Shown piece by piece: positions 1-11,848 of a stretch of DNA of 64,000 nucleotides. Within the stretch, counting starts at the first letter, position 1. The number at the start of each line of letters is the position of its first letter. The notes beneath the pieces are model-generated. The model did no database searches, was not told the origin of the DNA, and saw only the letters and a program-made list of their open reading frames with translations. Both the position numbers and the translations under genes were made by a program. The DNA is from Gaertneriomyces semiglobifer (taxonomy: Eukaryota; Chytridiomycota; Chytridiomycetes; Spizellomycetales; Spizellomycetaceae). The stretch spans positions 744,001 to 808,000 of the forward strand of contig JAHLKF010000006.1 of NCBI GenBank assembly GCA_025558075.1, given 5' to 3'.

Positions 1-706
1 GATACTTGGTCGCGCCGCTGGCAATCATGGATGACGAACACAAAAGCTTGATGAGCGTTGCAACCACGAGGGTAACGATTTGGTTGCTGGCGTGCCTGCG
101 CTTCAACACGTCGATCTTTCCAAGGCGCTTCTGGCTGCACCACACCATCCAGATGACTCGGCCATCCACGTAGACGAGAAACAAGGCGTAGAGGGCGCTA
201 CCGGTTGCTTGCACGACCTTGGCGTATTTGTTGTAGTACACGCTTTGGGCGAGCGTCAGGACACTCGAACCCGATGTAGTGCCGGCCACGCATACCAACG
301 CGAACGCCACCACATACAACACATCGGCCACCACGGCCATCCCGATCAGCACTCTGCATTTCAACTTTTCCTTCCCGAAGAGGGACAGACATTTCTGAAT
401 ATTGCTGACGCTCAGCCAGGTCTGAAGGTAAGCGGTGAGACCCACAGATAGTATCGCAATGTCAGCAAGTTTTTTTAGGGGAACCCCGACCGGACTTCCA
501 GTCAGCGCAAATTGGGTGATGGATTTCGCCGTGTAGAAGATGAAGATGCTGTACAGCAATGACAGGAGTATGTTGAGCAGCATCGTGTAAGATCTCCAAT
601 CATTGGATCTTCGTATGTTCCATTCCATGAGAGACCATGCGGCCGTTACGATGGCGAAACTTGACAGGAAGATCCCCGTGAACCTCTGGTCGGTCGCACT
701 CGACAT
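1..706 (-). CDS. multi-pass membrane protein, truncated by the window edge
   Basis: Read from an ATG at 706, one open frame runs off the left edge (about 235 residues seen). It begins MSSATDQRF and has five to six hydrophobic spans, among them FTGIFLSSFAIVTAAW, MLLNILLSLLYSIFIFY, LADIAILSVGLTAYLQTW, VLIGMAVVADVLYVVAFAL and VTLVVATLIKLLCSS. Short basic loops between the spans suggest a 7TM-type topology. I recognise no family. A second orphan 7TM protein lies at 45.9-47.2 kb in this window, with similar overall layout but no obvious shared motif. The frame stays open for some codons upstream of the ATG, so a longer first exon is possible. The C-terminus is missing. Membrane location is inferred from hydrophobicity only. 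Confidence 0.6.
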   Translation of the reverse strand, partial: MSSATDQRFTGIFLSSFAIVTAAWSLMEWNIRRSNDWRSYTMLLNILLSLLYSIFIFYTAKSITQFALTGSPVGVPLKKLADIAILSVGLTAYLQTWLSVSNIQKCLSLFGKEKLKCRVLIGMAVVADVLYVVAFALVCVAGTTSGSSVLTLAQSVYYNKYAKVVQATGSALYALFLVYVDGRVIWMVWCSQKRLGKIDVLKRRHASNQIVTLVVATLIKLLCSSSMIASGATKY

Positions 707-2052
707 GTTGGGTGCTGTACTGAAAGGTCTGCTTTTCCACGGTCGTCTCTATGTTACTCGTGCGCGTCCCTGCCCGCCAGTCGTTACCTTTGTAAAGGCA
801 CCTTGCGAGTCGGGAGGAACCTATCACCCATGCCGCTGAACGGTATACAGTCTGGCATTGTCGCTCATGAAAGAAATGACACCTTTTTCTAGGCCATAAA
901 TAGTCACAGTGTTTGTTTAAGGCACATCGTCAGGCTTTCTTTGCTTGGCTTGCTTGTGTGCACACTAACGACCTCTGTCCCTTGAACATGAACAGTGTAG
1001 GAAACAACCTCAACCTCCGATCGACATTGTTTTAAACACTAGGTTATCAATATAACCGCGTGAAATCCTCAAACTCGCCAATTGCTCTGCGAGCCTCTCA
1101 CTCATCAGCAGCTGCAGATGTGTATCGGCAACGTTCGTCCGTTCAAATTCATCTGCGAGACCAGTCGTCAGCGTTGGCGTATCATTGATCAGCGCAACCT
1201 TCAGCAACATGAATCGGGAGGTGTGAGTTCGCGGATCTCGGGTGCATTGCGGCATTTGCTTCACTGACATGCAGCACCAACTGCATGGCACCCTGCAATC
1301 AATATTACGATTGGCCGCATTCAGTCAGCAATTTGTGCATATGGAACAAGACAGTCCATTATCTCTGATGTCCTCTCAGTCTATAGGATGCGGTGTTGGG
1401 ACATGCATCAGGTTAAATAGGTCGGTTGCTACATTAGGTACCTGCGTTAAGCGGGCACAATAGATGCGATGGGCGGCAGCGATACAGTAGTCATCAACGC
1501 TGGAATCATGTCCATCTTGACGTTTGAAACACTATGCTCGCTCGACAAAGATAACGAATACTGGAGCATTCACATACGATAGTTGCATGGAAGGTAGTGA
1601 TACTCGCAGCAATTGGGTATTAGCGGTTGCATAGTCGTCCAACTTGTAGGTTTTCCATTAGCTGTTTGGCAATTGTCAATGATGATGATGATCCATCAGC
1701 GTTGCCTTGGGGTTAGCCAAAGATCTTGATTGACAACTTCGCAACGTGCCGGCATCGGAGGATGAACGAGATAGAATGGTTGTGTTGCATTGCCCAGCCG
1801 TTCGGGATAGTTAGGCTTGATCATCGTCGCAAACTTCCTCAGAGCATTCGCTTTTTCGTACGGTCACATCGCCGTTTAGTGGTTTTGTTGCAAGGAGTTC
1901 GCGAGGTCAAAGCCTACAAAAAATTCGCCGAACTCGTTTATGCATCAAATTCAACTAAACGCTACGCTACATTCCAAAGCTGCCTCCAGCCTCTACAGCC
2001 AATCGACCAACACTTTGTGGAGTCAACTGGGATCCGACATCTGACTAACAAT
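707..2052. other. intergenic region with one weak coding-like tract
   Basis: This lies between the membrane protein and the uS19m start. On the minus strand, 1291 to 1010 is open and has protein-like composition (for example FMLLKVALINDTPTL and SERLAEQLASLRIS), with moderate purine bias at codon position 1. It has no convincing upstream exon or family match, so it may be a gene fragment or chance. A short TGA/GAT simple repeat lies near 1680-1693. The rest looks non-coding and should hold the promoters of both flanking genes. Confidence 0.3.
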
Positions 2053-2304
2053 ATGCCCCGTCCAAAGTGGAAAGGCCCGTTCTTTGTTCCCTTGCCACTC
2101 TCCAAAACGAATGAACCTGTGAAGACTCAAGCACGAGCAAGCACGATTCTACCCATGCATGTTGGTCGGAAGTTCTTGGTCCACAATGGCAAGGATTACA
2201 TACCGGTACTGGTGACCGAGCAGATGGTCAACCATAAGCTGGGTGAATTCGCCTTCACCAGAAAGCCATTCTCTTACAAAAAGAAGGACGACAGAAAGAG
2301 ATAG
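2053..2304 (+). CDS. RSM19: mitochondrial small-subunit ribosomal protein uS19m
   Basis: This is an 83-residue protein starting [11 protein letters not shown]. The frame is open upstream of this ATG, but uS19 proteins normally start MPR.xWKGPF, so I chose 2053. Conserved uS19 features are visible: [20 protein letters not shown], then [21 protein letters not shown]. The first is the loop that contacts rRNA in the 30S head. The protein should act in the mitochondrial small ribosomal subunit. Cytosolic eukaryotic uS19 (RPS15) is longer, and this short bacterial-like form without a cleavable presequence matches the mitochondrial type. It is a single-exon gene with a basic C-terminal tail (KKKDDRKR). 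Confidence 0.9.
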   Translation: MPRPKWKGPFFVPLPLSKTNEPVKTQARASTILPMHVGRKFLVHNGKDYIPVLVTEQMVNHKLGEFAFTRKPFSYKKKDDRKR

Positions 2305-2587
2305 TTTGGACGATTGATCAAGCAAACAAGGAGATGTCAGCCATATTATTATACCTTCACCGATGTTCACTCTCATCATGCTCAAAACAAGCCGACAGCC
2401 GAACAGGGGACGGAGAATGATGTCGTCGAGGGTTAACTCGCGAGAACGAGCGCAAGGTAGTAATGCAAAACATAGTATATTATATAGCTGTATGATAAAT
2501 AGGATATGTCTGAATTGGATTTCCGTCTCCGTGGTGCGACGTTCAGACCACAGTGTCCGGAGGCAGCCGAGCGAGTAATCTCTATGT

Positions 2588-4813
2588 TCAGCGAGTCATC
2601 AATTTTGCGAGTTCGGGAAAACCAAAGCAAACCGTAACTACCTGCAGTCTTATGTCAAGATTTTGGGCGTCTGATTCGTCCACACTCCTGTTGCTGGCAA
2701 CCGCTCCCAGAGACACTGCAACGGCGACAAATTTGCAAGCTAAGGCCACCATCAAAACGTTCTTTCCACCAAACTCAGAGTCGCTTCCTTTGGAAGCACT
2801 AACGGTTGGTGTCGCGCGAGCTGCAATGTATTCAAAGAGTTGCAACCCCGCCTCTACAATGACTCGAGAGAGATGGTCGTGTATACTTGTGTGTGCCTGC
2901 GATGGAAACGGTTGTTGCCGCGCATGTGGAAATGTTGGTGTAGTGGGTGTTGCGGGACTGTGCGAGTCGGACGACGTCGCCTCATTCGGAAGCTCGCAGG
3001 TCCCGTGCGAACGCCTGTTACCGGTTTTCATTCCATCAATGCTTGGCAACGGACCATTCATGCTCCTGAGAGCTTCCATAACTTTGATAAGCTCACTAAA
3101 TACTTGCAGCACCCGAACAGCGATCCCTCGACCTTTTCCAGCTCCTTTCTGCACAATCTGGCTGAAGTGCGACAAAGAAAATTGAAAAAATACAATGGCA
3201 AGAGTGTATGCGGCGTGGAGGATAACCGTAGGGAATTTCCGGCTGGCAAATTCGGCGCAATCCCGAGCAAATAATAGGGCTTGGTACGTGTGATACATGA
3301 GCTGTTGAACAGATGTCAGATTCTCCAATGGCCTCCGGACTCATGCTATGTCAATCACTCACAGATTGCGTGGCGGGGTCCTGGTTGCCCAAAGACGCTC
3401 GTTGCACTGCACCCTCGACAAGAACGAACAGCCCCCACGGAAGGCCACATATCCATGCTGCAGCGGCATCGACAACATCCTTCACGTCATCAACGGGAAA
3501 GCCAAGTTGTCGCCATGGTTGTAAGTCATCTTTCAGTACATCTCCCCAAAGCTCGGCCTTCTCATCCAATTTCTGCTTCAAAATCTCTAGGTCAGCCGGC
3601 AGCTCACTTTGCAACTGAACCGTCGCTGTCACGGAGCCCTTCATGTCCTCAACGACCTGCAGTAAATATTTCAGTTAATGACACAGGCTGTGGCCGCAGT
3701 ATCAAGGCGTAACTCACCCGTACGAAATGAGCGACGTTCTCGACATTGGTCTCCATAAGCCGCCATGCCGGAACCAAGTCCTATTGAGCAAAACGCGAGG
3801 AGTCAGCGGATTCTGTCATGATCATTGCCGTTATGCCGCATCTACGGTACCCCAAGTTCATCCAGATTTCCTGCAGACATCCAGCGAGCTGCATGTACAA
3901 TCTTCTCCGTAACAGACTTCAGGTCGGCATACGAATCACTCGGTGCACCGTTGGCAAGCAGTGTCAAGTTATGCTCCAACTCCTTGCGTTTATCATTCCA
4001 TGACGCCTGCACCCTCTCCACTGGGAGACCGGCGGACTGTGCCTGCGACTGGATCCACGCACCGATGGAAGCATCATCCATCAGAGCAACCTGACTGTTT
4101 TCTCTGGAGAGCGCAAAGACAGGACTTAACGACAAGGCAATCGACGAAGAGCTCCGTTCCCGGCTCATCTCCAGCAAGCTTTCCATCAAGGAGTTGCAAC
4201 TATCGCCTTGTGGGAGTTGGCCGACCGTGCGACTCGAAGATCGAGGGTTGCGCGTAGGGCCAAGTGGTGTAGCATGACTGTTTGGCTCTGGTGTGCTAGA
4301 TCGCGCCCTGATACCATCATTGGGATCTTCGTCTACATGGAGGCTTCTGGCTAGACGACTGGATAAAGCGGCAGTGAGCCGCTGCGATTTCGCATCGGGC
4401 AAGGGGAAATCTGAAGCATCCCGCTTTCTCTTCAAGGGAGAATGGTCGTCTCGGCCTCCATTTTCCATGGGTTTAACGTGGTCGCACTCCCCAAGGCCAG
4501 CGTCAGACATGTCAACGTCCATCGAGTCATCTACAGGCTTTGTTATCGAACGTTCGGAAGCACGTCGTCGTCCGAACACGCTCATGTCGCTGACTTTAGT
4601 AGGACCGGTGCCAGGCGCCAGGTTCAGAGACTCTCCGCGCTCATCTATAAGCATCAGATTCTCCAGAGCACTTAGCAGGGTAGTGGCGGCGGACTTTAGT
4701 GGCTCATGACTTGGCGGTACGTTTCCATTCTGTCGACCTAGACCATATATTTGCAAGCGATGGGGCGATACCAGTGCTCCATTATGCAGTTGATGGGGCA
4801 TATTGTCTCGCAT
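2588..4813 (-). CDS. hypothetical protein, disordered N-half and helical C-half, 4 exons
   Basis: Predicted exons (minus strand) are 4813-3851, 3780-3718, 3656-3363 and about 3301-2588 (acceptor 3322 also possible), giving about 677 residues. All junctions are GT-AG and keep phase. The N-terminal third is Ser/Arg/Asp-rich with a basic KRKRD patch, which suggests a nuclear protein. From about residue 270 it becomes helical, with an amphipathic segment (AELWGDVLKDDLQPWRQLGF) and hydrophobic stretches (VILHAAYTLAIVFF). I recognise no domain. The first in-frame ATG (4813) was used. An open frame continues upstream to an AG at about 4868, so a further 5' exon cannot be excluded. The 3' end is also uncertain, because a donor-like CAG/GTAGTT at about 2640 could extend the protein past 2588. 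Confidence 0.6.
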
Positions 4814-5342
4814 TGAACGTCGGCGGTGTTTTGCCGATGGGATACCCAAGTTCTCACAGTGTGCTAAAACTCAAATAAAACCCCAACCACCACCAATGTC
4901 CATAACAAGACCTTCGCCCCCAAGACGGTTCTTGCAAATCTCATAAACAATGATGAGAAAAAGGTCGCTCTATGGCTAGACGGTACAGATACTAAGTATG
5001 TTGGTGACAACGCCCTGGGTCGTAGAATTCCGAGGGTCGGTATTTGGGCCAGAAAGGACCGCAAAGACATCCGTCTGGAACAAGGACGTTGTCCTTCTTC
5101 AGTGTAAGGAGATGGACAGTAGCGGACGGGACAAACGACAAACGTCTGGCTTCAATTTCATTAGGATCTGTTGTGGAAGACTCAACGACTGCGAGCTAGA
5201 ATTGTATTAACGCAGTCTGATTATGTAAGCGGTCAGCGCGCGCGGAGAACGTTCATCGCGCGCAAGGCTTCCCCTCCAAAAAGGAGGTCGATACAGAGCG
5301 GAACGATTGATTGATTGATTTACAGTAAAGCAATTGAACGAA
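4814..5342 (+). other. gap holding an ATG-less coding-like tract (4867-5105)
   Basis: Between divergent genes, the plus strand is open from just after a TAA (4864-4866) to a TAA at about 5105, giving about 79 codons with no ATG. About 70 percent of codons start with a purine, and composition is lysine/aspartate-rich (for example KVALWLDGTDTKYVGDNAL, then RRIPRVGIWARKDRKDI). An ATG in another frame (4895) closes after 17 codons. No donor phase connects it to the gene at 5343. It is either a frameshifted relic or an exon whose partner I cannot find. A TTGA/TGAT simple repeat precedes the next gene (about 5305-5320). Confidence 0.35.
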
Positions 5343-6273
5343 ATGCCACTTCCAGTAACTCAGGTTCACCTTACGGATGTTGACGAAGCAGAGGTTCAGC
5401 AACGCTTGGTGAGCATCCAGCTCAAAAGTTTGTTGATCCCGTGTGAAAGGTACTGATGAAATGCCTGCAGAAAAACCAGCAGGACGCTTCTCACTTGGAA
5501 GATGAAGTCCGTAAACAAGCAGAGCTAGAGTTGATTGCATCTGAAACAAAAGTATGGTTTCAGCGAGTGCAGCGCGCGAAATGTGTTGACCGTTAAATAT
5601 ATGTTCCGCAGTCGGATATGGTTCGAAAGATATCCGCCAAAGATGCGGATCGCGCAATGGATGCTGAGAAACAGCGTAGGGTAATGGAAGACACCTTGGC
5701 GCTTGCTCAGGAAGAGCTACTCAGAAAGACAGGTGCCCACGAAGCTATCAAGGTACCCCTCCATGTTTGCTGATGGCACCGCGCAACCCGAAGAATTTGC
5801 TAACAGAATATGAATCATAAGCTTGAGGAGGAGGAGAAGCAAAGACGCATTGCCGAGGAAAGAAAGGCGGTGGCGTTATCGGACGCTGTACGCCTACAGA
5901 ACAAGAAAGCCGCTGACCAGCTTATTGAGGAAGAGCGGAACAGAAGAGCCAGCCACGAGGACCTTGTGGACCCTCATCTTGCACAAATGAAAAAGGCGAT
6001 TGAGCAGGTAGGTGCAAAGTGATTAGACCATGTAGTTGATTCGTCTCCGATTGTTGAGTCCATTCGCGGATCATATAGGACATTGTTCACAAGGCTCACC
6101 ATGACGAGCATACCAACCGTGCCGGAGAGTCGCAGGCCGGCGCGTACACTTATCATTCTGCCTCTCGAGACACTTCATTGACTCCGCGAACCACCGGTAC
6201 GCACAATGACGAGCAAAAAGGTCCACAGCAAGGAGTCACAGTCTCCCCGCAGAAGTCTGGCTTGCAGGCGTAA
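5343..6273 (+). CDS. coiled-coil hypothetical protein, 5 exons
   Basis: Exons are 5343-5408, 5471-5551, 5612-5752, 5807-6007 and 6079-6273, giving 227 residues; every junction is GT-AG and keeps phase. Residues 20-170 are rich in Glu, Lys, Arg, Ala and Leu with heptad-like spacing (for example LEEEEKQRRIAEERKA), so a long coiled coil is predicted. The tail (170-227) is Ser/Thr/Gly/Gln-rich and probably disordered. No signal peptide or membrane span is seen, and I recognise no family. A stop codon lies in frame just upstream of the ATG. The TTTACAG before the ATG could also serve as an acceptor, so an additional 5' exon is possible. Confidence 0.65.
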
Positions 6274-6480
6274 ACGGCGATTGGGGCATGCGCCTCGCTT
6301 TTGCGAATAGAGTCAACAGAGCGTGAGATCATAAGAGTGATATTTTGTTATAACAAGCAGAAAACAGTAATGAGACAGTAATATTGCATCTAGTGCCGGC
6401 AAGTACCAGGCTGGCGTTTTGTTGACTCCTCCAATCACATCATGGGCGTGCTACAGCCTGGAACTCTGGGCACCTCCTAG

Positions 6481-7306
6481 TCAATCTGCGTGCACCGATG
6501 CCTTCTTGTATGCCTCCCTGGCCTGTATCTTTTCCACAAACTTTTTGGTATTCTCTCCCACAACATCAGCAATTCGTGAAAGGGCTGCCTCCAGCGGGAA
6601 GCTCATCTGCACGTCCGCAGCAGTGAACTCCTTCCCTGCGAACCACTCATTTTTAGAGAGGTGTGACTCAATAAACGAGAAGATTCGGTGAACGTCCGGG
6701 TCGATGAGCTGAGAATGTACGGCCTTGGAAATACCGGAAGCGACAGGGCGAACGATGAACGGGGAGGAAGAGCGCACTTTGGAAAACACTAGGGTGAGTA
6801 AGAGGGGAGGCATTGCTGAACCTTGGTAGCGAGGAGCAACTGACGTTAGTGGTCTGAGCATGCGGCATTTTCTTTAGAGGAGAACCTTACCTTCCGCAAA
6901 GTGCAGCCAGTAGCAATAGTCTCGAAGCGCTTGGGCATCTTCAGCAGACGGTTTCAAGCGGCCATTTCCATAAGTATCGACCAGATACTCGATGATGGCC
7001 CCAGATTCTGCAAGTGTTATGTCTCCGTCCGTAACGACGGGTGACTTGCCCAAAGGATGGATCTGACAATGCGAGCGGTGTAAGTGCCCGAGGTCGCCTC
7101 GTGTCGTACTTCTCGCCATACGACACTCTTACCTGTTCCAGTTCCTTTGGCGCCCGCATGTCGGGGCCCCGTTGGTACTTTTTGACTTCATAGGGTAAGT
7201 TGAGTTCCTCAAGCAACCATAAGATGCGTTGAGAGCGAGAGCTATTGAGATGATGGACGATAATGTTTCTAGCTGGAGCTGTCATCTTGAGTATGGACTT
7301 GTGCAT
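6481..7306 (-). CDS. glutathione S-transferase
   Basis: Exons (minus) are 7306 or 7285 to 7133, 7062-6891 and 6821-6481. From the second ATG (MTAPARNIIVHHL) the protein is 221 residues, typical for a cytosolic GST. The N-terminal thioredoxin-like domain shows SRSQRILWLLEELNLPYEV, then the cis-Pro/glutathione-binding stretch GKSPVV and the ESGAI motif. The helical C-domain begins about residue 85 and contains HFAEGSAMPPLL and the N-capping-box region FTAADVQMSFPLE. It conjugates glutathione to electrophiles, probably in the cytosol. The class resembles fungal Gtt1-like enzymes. Two ATGs lie seven codons apart, and the second matches family starts better. It is divergent from MAP1 across about 770 bp. 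Confidence 0.9.
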
Positions 7307-8076
7307 AAGGACAGAGAGCAGAAGGAAACAAGAGATGTCGCTTGCTTTTTATACACCACCCGCTCTCATCACGCAGTGACAAAACATGGCTTTACATGAC
7401 TGACGTTTCGAGACGCACGCAATTTTCATTTTCAGCTGCTGCCGTCCTGCCAAACCCGCCAACCGCCCGTACAAGGGCCGGAGGACAGCTGGTGAATCAC
7501 CAAAAGCAAACGGTGGGCCGCCCGGCGGGGTAGCGGCGAGTAATTCTGCCTTTGCAAAACTTGGAACACCATGTCCCGGACACGACGCACGCACGCGCGT
7601 GTTGCACACTGCCTCTGCTTTTGCGGGGAGAAACGAAGAGTCGCCGAAGACCGACCGACGACGACGGCGACGACGACGACAAGTCGCAAGTGGATGTCCA
7701 CACTGCCCGTCCTCGCTTCCAGCGTAAATAGTAGATAGATTGCATACAGAGAAAAGATCAAAGGAGAATGACTTACATGACCTAGCTAGATAACATGGAC
7801 GAATGCAATGATGACTTGTTGCTGATTCGCATTCAGGCTGCCACCATCACTGACAATGCACCCAACTGCGGGTGAGCATCACCGTTCATGCCGACCTTAC
7901 TACGGCACTTCGTCGTTAATAAGGTTGTGTGTTCCCTTTTGATATGTCCCAAAACGGATGGTCACGTGACGCTTTCGGGGGGCAGTCAAGTTGGGAAAGC
8001 GCTTTGTGGTTTGAGAATCCACCAGTCAAGACTGGGAGGCGAAGACGGATCATACACAAAGCGAGCAAGAACAATC
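7307..8076. other. bidirectional intergenic region between GST and MAP1
   Basis: No convincing gene was found. A GAC/CGA trinucleotide-rich repeat occupies about 7652-7680. The MAP1 frame is open upstream of its ATG back to about 7888, but the family N-terminus starts at 8077. The region should carry promoters for both flanking genes; no specific element can be assigned. Confidence 0.5.
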
Positions 8077-9353
8077 ATGCCGGCGTCAGCGACATCGCCG
8101 GATGCACCCAATGTGTGTGAGGCCTGTCAAAAGCCTGCAAATCTTCGTTGTCCGACATGCATGAAGTTGAACCTGCCAGAGTCGCATTTCTGCACTCAAG
8201 ACTGCTTCAAAGCGAATTGGGGAACTCACAAAGCTAAACACAGAGCAGCTGCTGGTGCAGCACAGCAATTCAACCCATGGCCGAATTATAACTACACGGG
8301 AAAGATGCGACCCGTGTATCCCTTGAGCCAAACACGCACTGTGCCCGACGACATCGCGAAGCCTGACTATGCAAAGGACGGAAAGCCATACTCAGAGCTG
8401 GCCGTAAGAGGGAGCACCAAAATTGATGTGCTGACCAAGGAGGAGCAGGAAAAGATGCGAATCATTGGTAGAATTGGGCGAGAGGTGCTAAATGAAGGAC
8501 GAAAAGCCATCAAAGCAGGCGTCACCACTGATGAGATTGACCGCATCGTCCACGAGGCAACCTTGGGTAAGTCCGCAAGACGTGGGACTAAGTACCCGTT
8601 ACAGGCTTTCCCTGACGCGTGCCGCTTGTGTAGCCCGTGGAGCATATCCGTCTCCGTTGAACTACCACAATTACCCAAAATCTTGTTGCATTTCTGTCAA
8701 TGAGGTCATTTGCCATGGGATCCCTGACCAATATGTCATACAAGATGGCGACCTTGTCAACCTTGACGTCTCATGCTATAAGGATGGCTTTCACAGTGAC
8801 CTGAACGAAACCGTATTGGTGGGTAATGTGGATGAAGCCGCGCGAAAGCTTGTGAAGACAACAAGAGAATGCCTAGATAAGGCCATTGCAATGGGTGCGT
8901 ACTCGCTGAGCGTCTTTTAGATTGACCGTCTAATGAATGTTCATTGCATCAGTTAAACCGGGTACGCTATATCGGGACCTTGGGAATACCATTCAGAAGT
9001 GTGCGCAAGCACAAGGGTTTTCCGTTGTGCGTTCGTATTGTGGACATGGTATCAATTCCCTCTTTCACGGTGCGCCGTCCGTTCCACACTACGCGAAGAA
9101 TAAAGCCGTGGGAGTCATGAAAGCCGGCCATACGGTGGGTATGAAGTGCGTCCGACCTTCCGTGTGCAACATTGACCAGTATGTCCACTAGTTTACCATT
9201 GAACCTATGATCTCCGAAGGTACTTGGCATGATGATCAATGGCCAGATGGTTGGACCGTCGTGACCCGCGATGGGAAACGGTCCGCTCAGTTTGAGGAGA
9301 CGTTATTAGTCACTGAGACTGGAGTAGAGATCTTGACCAAAGACTTCGAGTAA
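8077..9353 (+). CDS. MAP1: methionine aminopeptidase 1
   Basis: Exons are 8077-8566, 8634-8894, 8953-9134 and 9192-9353, giving 364 residues. The N-terminus carries the MYND-like zinc-finger region typical of eukaryotic MetAP1 ([17 protein letters not shown], then [17 protein letters not shown]). The catalytic pita-bread domain is complete. Predicted metal ligands are Asp208 and Asp219 ([20 protein letters not shown]), His282 (CGHGI), Glu315 (FTIEP) and Glu346 (QFEE); His191 is in the substrate-binding EVICHGIPD stretch. It removes initiator methionine from nascent cytosolic proteins at the ribosome. Length and domain order are normal. An open frame upstream of the ATG is not part of the family N-terminus. 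Confidence 0.97.
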
Positions 9354-9558
9354 AGTTCGCCAGCACTGGCAATTTAGGCTGTTATAGAACTGTTCCTTTG
9401 GCTTGCGAGCTACCAACCGAAGAGGTGTGCACAATTGTTGAGCGCAGGCTTGCATGCGAGGCTTTTCTCTTCATGATTATTTGTCGGTGAATCACTGTTG
9501 CAACTCTCAAATGGTTGCGCATTGCTTAATTCCTACGGGTCTTTGGTGTTACGACATT

Positions 9559-11750
9559 CTATTCATTTTTAACCGGGGTGCTGGTGCCAAGTAATTCTTG
9601 ACCAAAAAGGGCGCCTTCCCTCCGTCTAAAGCTATTATCTACATTTTCTTTCTCCTCCGCCTTCCTGCCGCCAGTGCCGAAACGGACACTCCGTGCACTG
9701 ACGTTTACAGGGTCCTTTCTTGTACTTTTCAATGCGGATTTTATGGATGACAAACCCGAAATTTGACTGCGAGTGTGAGTGCCAGGAGTGGTCCGAAATG
9801 TGTTGCTTACGCCCTTAGAAAAGGGCGTGGTCGTCAAAGTATCCAGCTCATGTATGATAGACGGTTGGTAACGGTTCAGCTCTTGAGGATACTTTCGGAC
9901 ACTTGGAGAAGCGAGGTCTGTGCCTCGCCCTGACTCAACGTTCTTGGCAGGGATGGATTTCACAGTCGGACTCGGTTGGTCAATGCGGAAAGGGTCATCA
10001 GCCGAGGAGCCGCGTCGTGTAGACCGTATTGCAGGCGTTTGCTGTGACCTGACAGGTGCTACTTTTGCGCCAGACCGTTGATACTCATCTCTACCCTGGG
10101 AATCCTGATAGTCGCGCAAATCTTGCCTTATCCACGCAGGAGTTCTAGGGCTCTTTGCGTATAAGCTTTCCTTCTTTCTCAGCCATTGCGGCGTTTCCGG
10201 TAACTTTGCCAGGAAACCACCCACTTCCGCACCTCGCTTTTCTTCCTCAAGAAGTTCTCGTTCTTTTTGTAATGCTGCCCTTTCCATGCCGAGCTTAATT
10301 GCGGCCTCTGTGAACTTCTGGCGCTCTTCATCAAGTTGTCGATATTTCTCTTCTAATTCTACTCGATGTTCCTGCAGATCCAGCATTGACGGTTCAAAGC
10401 TAAGCAAGCAAAATGAGTAACCCACCAGTAAGCATGTTGGATTCTTTGAAACTCACGTGGACTGGCTAACTCCCTCGCCTTTCCATCCGCTGCTCGCTAC
10501 TGCCATCTCTAAGAGAGCATTTTGTTCCTGCACGATCCCCTGGTATTTTTCACATTCACGTTGGAGTCGGTCGCATTGCTCTTTCAAGCTCAGTAACTCT
10601 TGCTCTCCTTGTTGGAGAGCGGCAGTACCCATGATTTGCGCCCATTGCTCCTTCCATTGTTCAAGCGTCTCTCGGAGTTTATATTCTACAGATGTCCGAA
10701 TCATGTCAAAGGGCATACTGAAATGCTCTCTACCGATGTCATCTTCCACCATAAGGTTAGAGGAGTTGGGTGTGGTACTTTCTTGCAGTCGGCCCTTGAT
10801 CTCGCGGTACATGTCATAAAGCGTTTCCCGCAGCTCACAGTTTTCGGCAATCAGTTCCTTTTCGCGATCTTCGTAATTGTTGACGACAATGTTGTACATG
10901 TCCTCCTCTTTGGTTGCCTTCTTCAAGCGGGAAGAGATATTGCTCGACTTGGACAATGGATTGACCAACTGCAGTCCTATTTTCTGCGCGGCCGCTTTCT
11001 CAGTGACCACTTTTTGCAACCTTTCCTTGAGACGGTGTAGCTCCAACTCTTTTTTCTTTAAATCGTGGGTGAACTGGGTTTTGATGTATTGAAAATGCGT
11101 TTTCGTCGTCTTCAGTTCATCTTTGGTAGCCATATGTTTGGTTTGCTCGGCTTTCAACTGCTTCTGTGCAATTCTGCCCACATGCTGCACGTAAGTCTAC
11201 TGAAATAGATCCGGAAAAACAGTTCAGATACTAACTCAAACTTCCTATGTAAAATACCGAGATCTTTTTCACATTGTTCCAATCGCGTCTTCTGACGTGC
11301 CTAGCAGAGAACCGTTGAACATCGCGCCTGGGTGATGACTCTCATCATCTCTTACCGCGGTATTCGTTATCTCATCATAATCGGCCGCGGCTCGACGTAG
11401 CCTATCGTGTAAATCCTCACGAAAGATGACGTCCTTCTGAAAGTTTTGGCTATCGTGTGAACAATGGTCGCCGGTTCAGGGAGACGAGATAACAGACCTG
11501 TCTCTGCTGAAGAACAGTGCAAATGCAGTTCAGAATATGTGAGGCATCTTCTGGATGTCCAGCGAACCCGGAGAAATTGAGTGCAATAGGAAATCCTGCC
11601 GACGCTAGTTCGTGATTTACATAGTCGACGCTTTTTTGCAAGCTCGTGCTGGACGTACATGCAGCAAGTCAATATCAGGACATTGCAATTTGCGATAAAA
11701 CATCTTAAAACAAACCTAGCGGGCGTGGGAAGGCTGCTGCTGTCGGCCAT
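9559..11750 (-). CDS. SSX2IP: SSX2IP/Msd1 (ADIP-domain) microtubule-anchoring protein
   Basis: Exons (minus) are 11750-11716, 11648-11498, 11436-11356, 11300-11232, 11196-10457 and 10399-9559, giving about 638 residues. The N-terminus contains SVDYVNHELASAGFP, like the SSX2IP/ADIP start. Residues about 60-330 form the coiled-coil ADIP region, including RLKERLQKVVTEKAAAQK. The C-terminal third is Ser/Thr/Pro-rich and probably disordered. In fission yeast and animals this family (Msd1/SSX2IP) anchors microtubule minus ends and gamma-tubulin material at the spindle pole body or centrosome. The intron 11231-11197 would be only 35 nt, the least certain junction. The gene ends 98 bp from the RBM22 stop, in the same orientation. 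Confidence 0.8.
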
Positions 11751-11848
11751 CTTGGAAAAGGTGTGGATGCCTGGATTTCGGCAGTGCGCGTTGAATGTCC
11801 GGACTCCCACAAATATGTTATCAATATACACAATATGTACAGGATTTA

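Noticed and set aside
5253..5657. 134-codon minus-strand frame
   Set aside because: Reverse shadow across two exons and introns of the coiled-coil gene.
6419..6691. Plus-strand open frame over the GST last exon
   Set aside because: It is the reverse shadow of the GST coding exon.
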